From: Megalobrama amblycephala
Lineage: Eukaryota; Chordata; Actinopteri; Cypriniformes; Xenocyprididae
Direction of reading: 5' to 3'
DNA length: 64,000 nt
Assembly (NCBI RefSeq): GCF_018812025.1
Contig: NC_063058.1
Span: 16,192,797 to 16,256,796, forward strand
Shown: piece after piece, positions 57,671 to 64,000 of the stretch
How positions within the stretch are numbered: the stretch's first letter is position 1
How the letters are laid out: every line of letters starts with the position of its first letter
Notes under the pieces: model-generated
The model's input: only the letters and a program-made list of their open reading frames with translations
The model's database searches: none
What the model was told of the DNA's origin: nothing
Made by a program: the position numbers and the translations under genes

Positions 57671-58604
57671 AAATGCAAAAAGTAGATTCCGTCTTATAGC
57701 CTTGTCGTGCAACTGGAAAAGTCACAGAAAAATCATGGATTTTACAAACATCCAAGTCTTTCATAAGTCTTTTCATTCTTGTCCTTGAGGTAATGCTGCA
57801 CACCCACGAGACTCTTCCTGTTAGTAAAAAATCCAGAGTCTGCTCAATATCCTCTCTCACCAATAACTGTGGAGTAACACAGATGGTTCACAGGTAAAAT
57901 CATCTCATCTGATCCTACTGGAGAGGCAGCATGTAATTATGAGGAAGCTTCCAGGCAGGTCTGTCCCTTCCCCCTTTTCCGCACAGGGGAGAGATAATTA
58001 CTGGACCTGCTTTTCAAGGGCAAACAGTGAAGTACCGTCACCAGCGATTGAGCTCTACGCATCTAGAGCGAGACAACACAGAGATATTCACCCGGAACTC
58101 CCGGTTCCCCCGTCTGGTCCTCTGTTCTCATTAATCCACACATAAACCATTTATCATCATTAGCATCTCACTCAAGAGCAGGGATCATAGTGTTCTAGGC
58201 TCTTCTCTGCCTCCTGAGCGGCGGTTTAGCTTGCCGCTTCCTTTCCTGAAGGGAAAATGAGGGTGATTGTCGGCTTTGAACATTTCATTCAACTAATCCA
58301 TTTATGCAGTCTAAGGTCTGTATTGCATATAAGTTCACAACTGCGTATAATAAAGTACATATTTCAAATAAAATTTACGTAACTTCATGCTTTTAACTCA
58401 AGGTTAATTGTGCCAGGCAAATAGTGCCAATTTTTGCGGCACATTCTAAGCCTCATTTGCATATAAAGGAGGCATGTTTGTGCTGAAAAGAATGACAGTG
58501 ACTTGATTTATATACAGTATTTTTAGTTCTAAACCACTGAAAGGTTTATGCACGGAAATACAGCACATCATTTCTTTTAAGTTTTATTTTTGGAAAGCAC
58601 ATGG
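57671..58604. other. Unique DNA
   Basis: Frames at 57669-57863 (minus) and 57939-58145 (plus) are short and lack motifs. No repeat family or RNA is recognised. Confidence 0.4.
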
Positions 58605-58705
58605 GTAGAGGGGGGAACAGGATCGGTAACAGGATTCGGACCTTGAGCCAAGAATCGAACTCGGGTTGCCAGTAGCGCTGCCCACGAGGCTATCGGCTTC
58701 AACAA
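58605..58705 (-). mobile_element. tRNA-derived SINE (head region)
   Basis: On the minus strand, GCCGATAGCCTCGTGGGCAG is a tRNA-like 5' head with the A box (TAGCCTCGTGGG, 58681-58692), and GAGTTCGATTC is the B box (58652-58662). It is followed by AAGGTCCGAATCCTGTTACC. SINEs of this kind are copied by LINE enzymes after pol III transcription. Only about 100 bp remains and no tail is evident. Confidence 0.75.
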
Positions 58706-58737
58706 AAGTTGATTTAATTGATTTGTTTTATTTTAAA

Positions 58738-58990
58738 GGGATAGCTCACCCAAAAATTAACATTCTGTAATCATTTCTAGATAGATAGAACAAGGTTTCA
58801 ACTGTTTTTGTCCATACAAAGTAGTTTTGGACCCCATTGACTTTCATTGTATATACAAAAACAGTTAAAACCTTCTTCACATTGTCTTCAGAGCTAAAAA
58901 AAAAAAAATACATTTCAAACTGAGTCATCCTCTGTGACCATGTCAGAAACACTGCATCAGAGCCTGGATGAAAGATTTCCAATTAAAAAA
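58738..58990. mobile_element. Fragment of the TTAAAGGGATAGTTCACCC family
   Basis: AAAGGGATAGCTCACCCAAA at 58737, with TTGTCCATACAAAGTAGTTT and CCCCATTGACTTTCATTGTA, as in the MITE at 1524-1785. The right end is not identifiable. Confidence 0.6.
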
Positions 58991-60789
58991 ACATTTGATG
59001 GCTCTCAGGTGGGATGGTTTTGATAGGATGTTTCTAAAAATGGTCGTCTTTTATGCTCTGTTTGACTGCCAAATCCTGGCTCTGTGATCCATCACAATGT
59101 AATATATCTGCCCTAATCCAGCATAGGCTTTTTGTGTTGTTTCTGTAATCTTCTCCATAGAAAAACCATTAAAGCACCCAAAGCTTGTATGATTCCATAA
59201 TTCAGTCTGTCCCACAAACTCTGCTGACAGCTAGAAATGCGTCTATTTAGGGAAAAAGAGGGAAGGAGAGAAAAGGATGGCAGTAATTTAAGTAAACTGT
59301 AGCACTTAATAAATGGATGGAAAGAGTTCATTCCAATAGAGGGCAAAGTAATTAGAGGAAGGTGATGTATTTTCACTAAATGATCCTTCTAATGTGAAGC
59401 AATGGAGTGATGAGGTTTTGTGGGGTGAAAAAAGGTGATTTTAATAATGTTTAAACTATTGAATGATGGCTATGTGGACCTGAGGGTGCTGATATATGAT
59501 TTGAAGCCTGTGTTTTATATTAGACTATATACTTATGGCTTTGAATTATGTCTTAGGGAGCAGTTCATCCTGTGCCTCATACAAGAAAAATCAAGTTTCT
59601 TTTCAGACCTGGCTGAAAAACCTGCATGCAAAGCTGGAATTAAGTTAGCTCAGGCAAGACACAAAGCCCTTGGTTTCTCAAAAGTGCATTATGAAAAGAA
59701 ATATGCTTGGCCCCAAATGTCCTAAATGTTTAAGGTGGTTCTAAGTGTTATTTTTATCATGCGGCTGAGCTGCTTGGACCAGCAGGTAAAGCGGGTTGAG
59801 CTTTTTAGAGGAAAAGAGTAATGCAAGAGTCTCTCTCAAGAGACAAAGAGACAGAGGTGAGGGCACTGCAAATGAGAGAAGATCATTATTCTGGGAGCGC
59901 AAAACACCATCATGGCTCTGCTTTCTTGGTGTGTGTGTATATATATATACACACACACACATATATATGGAAATCCAATATAGTGTTTGAACTGAGCTTT
60001 GATTCCATCATTACGAAAGTCCATTTAAAGGAAATGACTAGCTTTTCATTAAGAATGAAAAAAGAATTTGATTTAACAGATGATGATGGCCATGTATTAA
60101 AGTGATATGCAAATTGCTAAATCGTTAGATTAATGAATTGCTCATTCATTAAAGTCACTATAAAGCCTAATTGTAGTGAATGAGGAAACAACCTTGGACA
60201 GTATTTATCATATGCTGTCATGTGCTTTGAAGTACAGGAAAAAATGTAATAATATCAGTAGAATAGCACAGAATAGTGATGCTGCGAATGTTTTAGTGAA
60301 ATTTAACTAATCTAAGTTAAGATTCCTGATTCAATAACAACCACCAAACAGGTAAACTATTGCCTTAGGAAATTCATTCTGGGTTTAGTTATGATATGAT
60401 CATACAACTTTTCCTTGGTGGAAAATGCTGCTAATAAAAGTCTCAGATTTATATTGAAGAATTGAAGATTACATCCTTGCAAGAATAGACCATATTCAGA
60501 GCAGCGCCATGACGGGTATGAAGGCTGTGAGGGATAGACTTACCGTGTTTTCAATGGCATTCACTGTAAAAAGCTGTATAAAGCTCCTAGATTACTTATA
60601 ATTTTCCACAGCTCATGTTTTCTGGAGTTTTTATCTACTGAAATTTCTTGGAAAGATATTTTTGCAGTGTTTCGTCAGCAGAACAATCCAAGAACACATT
60701 AAATAACAGTACAACCCACTGAAGAACACCCAGCAACCACCTCTTTTGACAGGTTATGTCAGGCCAGTAGGTAACGACAAGTGACTTGT
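58991..60789. other. Unique DNA with a compound microsatellite
   Basis: Non-repetitive apart from (GT)(TA)(CA)(TA) at 59930-59968. Frames at 59113-59725 lack motifs. No gene is supported. Confidence 0.45.
59930..59968. repeat. Compound GT/TA/CA microsatellite
   Basis: GTGTGTGTGTATATATATAT continuing into CACACACACACATATATAT; self-complementary, so it can pair with itself. Confidence 0.95.
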
Positions 60790-60910
60790 CTTTATGTGCG
60801 AGTTATTTGAATCATTCATTGAACTGATTTGGTCAAAAACACTGAACAATTGTCTTTGTGAGTCATTGAATCATTTACTCAACCCATTTAAAAATGCTGA
60901 GACATTCAGG
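60790..60910. repeat. Minisatellite fragment
   Basis: GAGTTATTTGAATCATTCAT, GTGAGTCATTGAATCATTTA and GACATTCAGGAACAGAAC match the complement of the subunits at 29596-31440. Confidence 0.7.
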
Positions 60911-61080
60911 AACAGAACACCATTACTGTGTGTTTCTCCGTTCTGCTGTGGCTTTGTCTGAAACTAGTTTCGTTGCTAGTTCTAAAGTGACGTTTTTGAA
61001 TTGGAATATTTTGAAGCAAAGGCAGATCCTGAAAACATGGCTGGGAAATTCCTTTAATTGTGATATAACTGTTGTCAAAT

Positions 61081-61103
61081 ATAGATAGATAGATAGATAG
61101 ATG
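61081..61103. repeat. (ATAG)n microsatellite
   Basis: Five to six ATAG units followed by ATGTTTATTGTCACTTTC, a pattern often seen at the end of fish transposable elements. The element itself is not identified. Confidence 0.85.
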
Positions 61104-62593
61104 TTTATTGTCACTTTCTGTATAACTGAACAATGAGAAAAATTATGTGATTTGTATATGCCATTGTTAAAAATGACCTTGTATGACCCGACACCAGTAA
61201 AATAGTCATTTTTAAGACAAAATCTCCATTAATGGATCCACTGCCCATGGATCAAACATCACCGAACACCCTCAGATCTTATATTCAGTGCACTTATCTG
61301 CCGTGAAGTCATTACGGTTCTTGTTCTTGTAGCATTAGGGCTGATATGGCTTTTGTAATGACTCTCTTTCAATTAAACAAAGCACAAGAGCAGTGGGCTG
61401 AAAATGTGATTGCTCTCACTTAAAAGCGATTTGCTTGGCATACATCATTGTTAGTGGTCCATAAAAGTCATAGAGATTGAAATCACCGTCACGTCTGAAC
61501 AAAAATAATATTTCCGATGGCTATAATTTATGTGATCTGGGTGTCATGATGGTTGTGTGGGGTTAATTAGCAACAGGGATGAGCCTTCAACTACACTCAT
61601 CTAGGATGTGTAATTGAGTCTCTCGTTTAAGTGCAAACGACTATTCAATCTCCTTTTAATCTTCAATCTCATATTCAATGATTCACCAAAATGAAATCAT
61701 ATTTAATAAATACCTAGACGCCTAGACCTAAGAGGCATATGAAGTTACAAAAAGCATGTACATACCCAGATATATTTATGGGAAATTTTTTTCAGCCTGG
61801 GATTTTCGATGGGATTTTCAATGTTACATGGAGGCATCAAAATAGCAGGCCTCATCTTGAAGAGAACATTCTGAATGATTCATAACCGCGCTCTTGACCC
61901 TGTACTTTTCAGTGACCCATTACAAAATCGTGCAGTCATTTATTGCTGCCAAAAATGTCCACACATACATATCAAAACACGGTCGGGCAATTACTCCCTC
62001 GTCAAGGGCTTCAGGCTGTTTAAAATGCTCTCTGTGCATCCAAAAAAACACACTGTGCTAGAAGAAGGGCTGAATGTATTACAAGAGGCCATTAAATATG
62101 TCCGGCTTCTCCTTTATCCTGCACACCAAGGACAGATCCAAAATCTTTGAGTAGGAAAAGGATGATATTCCTGTCTGAGCCCTGAGCGTGTCCTACAGGT
62201 AGCCTGGACTTGACATTCTCTGTGCACTAAGCAACAGAATACCATCTGGATCATCGCCCACACAGACCCTTGGCCCTTCATTTCTGCCAATCAAAAGGGT
62301 CCCCTTCAGACCTGTTCCATCAGTAGGTGGAGGAGCCACTCTACAATTTAGGGGAAAGGATTTCAGTTTTTCCTGAGTGTAGGATACTGAGTGCACATAG
62401 CATGAAATTTATTTGTTATTTGCTGGTTAGTTTGAAAGTGACTTCTGTGTGACATTGAGCTGTGCTTAATACATTTCTAGTACTGACAATAGGACATTTT
62501 TACCCATAAAATGTGGCTGCGCTTTTTACCGGGGGAGGGGCCGATTACAACAGTTGTTAATATAATAAACCTGTGGTAAATTTATGCTCTACC
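61104..62593. other. Unique DNA, possible conserved non-coding segment
   Basis: 61240-61660 is non-repetitive with balanced composition. The frame at 61875-62150 (91 codons) has no motif. No gene is supported. Confidence 0.4.
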
Positions 62594-63307
62594 TTAAAGG
62601 ATTAGTTAACTTTCAAATAAAATGTTCCTGATAATTTACTCACCCCCATGTCATCCAAGATGTTCATGTTTTTCTTTCTTCAGTTGAAAAGAAATTAAGA
62701 TTTTTGATAAAAAAAACATTCCAGGATTTTTCTCCATATAGTGGACTTCAATGGGCACCAAACTGGTGAAGGTCAAAATTACAGTTTCAGTGCAGCTTCA
62801 AAGGGCTTTAAACGATACCAGACGAGGAATAAGGGTCTTATCTAGAGAAACGATCGGTCATTTTCGAAAAAAATACAACTGTATATGCTTTACAAACACA
62901 AATGGAAAAAATGGAACTGCCGCTGCGTTCGTTCCGTAAGTAGAATAGGGAAGGCGTAGGACATACAGCATAAGCTTTTTGAAGAATACGAAAGTGTGGT
63001 TTTGGCAGAAGCACATGCAAGGTGATAATTTGTTTATAAGCATATACATTTACATTCTTTTTCGAAAATGACAGATCGTTTCGCTAGATAAGACCCTTAC
63101 TCCTCATCTGGTATCGTTTAAAGCCCTTTGAAGCTGCACTGAAACTGTAATTTTGACCTTCAACCATCTGGAGGCCACTATAAGGAGAATAATCCTGGAA
63201 TGTTATTTTCTTTTTGACTGAAGAAAGAAAGACATGAACATCTTGGATGACATGGGGGTGAGTAAATTATCAAGAAAATTTTATTTGAAAGTGAACTAAT
63301 CCTTTAA
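62594..63307. mobile_element. TTAA long-inverted-repeat transposon, copy 4
   Basis: TTAA 62594-62597 and 63304-63307, with the same arms as copies 1-3 (AAAGGATTAGTTAACTTTCA on the left, AAAGGATTAGTTCACTTTCA on the complement at the right). The central spacer has CGCTGCGTTCGTTCCGTAAG and GGGAAGGCGTAGGACATACA, as in copy 2. Confidence 0.9.
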
Positions 63308-63800
63308 CAAATTCCCAACCACATCCAACCACTAAACCTACCCTTAATGATTCTATAAGCTCCACCCCAACACTGGTCTGAGACTGCTGTGACGTATGGC
63401 TTTGCGGTTTCTCAGTTGGTTATTATTGGCTTTGACAGTAAGCGGAATGGAATGCCCACTTTTCTAGATCCAATTCCCAGCGGGAAAAAACAAGCCACGC
63501 TCACTATTTTTCTCATTTAACATTCCGTTGTGATGAAAAATCACGTCCTCCCTCGAAATCGGGTCTCTGGACCCCAAGCGATCCCATTGGCTCAAATTAC
63601 TTTTAGTGCCTGATTACAATTCCTACAAAATCAAGTTATGATAAATGCTGTTTGAAGTATGACCATTAATGTCTGTATTAGTTAGCTTATGTATTAGCAT
63701 AGCACACAGATACCCGATTAACCTGATAGCTTATTTTATACAAACATCATATTCACAATCATATTTGAAGTAAAAAATCTAAATACTGAGAAAATCACTT
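63308..63800. other. Unique DNA
   Basis: No complete repeat or gene; 63380-63600 is slightly GC-richer than its surroundings. Confidence 0.4.
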
Positions 63801-64000
63801 TTAAAGGTGCTCTAAGTGATCCTGGGTGGAGTAACGTCCTGTTGACGTTCGAAGTGTTGTCAAACAAAACAGAGGCTAGCTAGACCCTCCCTCCTCCTCC
63901 TCCTCCTCCCCCTCCCCTCTGTGCTTCCTGAAACAATCATGAATGCGCATTTAAAATCATTCTTGTCGGTTATTGGCTGGAGCATGTTTATTATGTTTCG
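63801..64000 (+). mobile_element. TTAA transposon start, cut by window end
   Basis: TTAAAGGTGCTCTAAGTGAT, GGAGTAACGTCCTGTTGACG and a (CTC)n tract at 63889-63908 resemble the start of a zebrafish TTAA element that I know. The other end lies outside the window. Confidence 0.7.

Overview
The window looks like AT-rich, gene-free nuclear DNA of a teleost fish, most likely a cyprinid (carp, goldfish or zebrafish group). The basis is the density of short DNA transposons with TTAA target sites, a tRNA-derived SINE, a Tc1/mariner relic and (TA)n and (GT)n microsatellites. Many of these resemble zebrafish repeat families that I know from memory, but I cannot name the species. No host protein-coding exon, rRNA or ordinary tRNA gene can be supported on either strand. 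All open frames are short (175 codons at most) and lie in repeats or in non-repetitive DNA without recognisable domains. The only coding relic is a broken Tc1/mariner transposase. The window is probably intergenic or one large intron.

Layout. 1-4193: three TTAA-flanked elements (148-1474, 1524-1785, 3494-4193) and A-rich DNA. 5758-12218: the first copy of an ATTCGGT-motif element (5758-6543), a 755-bp inverted-repeat element (7632-8386), and two TTAA elements that share one TTAA (10507-11452 and 11449-12218). 14270-19771: a TTAA element with a 40-bp perfect internal inverted repeat, a foldback element of repeated ~113-bp units (16724-17460), a second ATTCGGT element between (TA)n tracts, and a TTAA element carrying a module of another family. 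20244-23883: a 60-bp palindrome beside (AT)n, a 250-bp deletion derivative, and a composite of TTAA elements.

25574-28024: a dead Tc1/mariner copy with D-E spacing of 36 residues. It is interrupted by a TTA-flanked element and by an element that itself contains an 8-bp-TSD element carrying a tRNA-like module. 29596-31440: a higher-order minisatellite (three ~79-bp subunits per ~237 bp) interrupted by a 952-bp TTAA element. 32715-34847: a ~440-bp direct duplication. 37681-39570: the third ATTCGGT element, holding a TTAA element that holds a solo LTR. 41190-42892: two TTAA elements. 46879-48538: a hAT-like element with a perfect 8-bp TSD, containing the second tRNA-bearing element. 49978-52850: five repeat layers nested in one another. 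56025-57670: a palindromic element split by a hAT-like MITE, then a 756-bp inverted-repeat element. 58605-58705: a tRNA-derived SINE. 62594-64000: two further TTAA elements, the last cut by the window edge.

The nesting gives a relative history. The minisatellite, Tc1 and ATTCGGT families are older hosts. Elements with TTAA, TTA or 8-bp target duplications landed in them later. Long unique stretches (roughly 4.2-5.7, 14.8-16.7, 23.9-25.6, 28.0-29.4, 43.1-46.4, 52.9-56.0 and 59.0-62.6 kb) could hold regulatory elements, but the sequence alone cannot show this.
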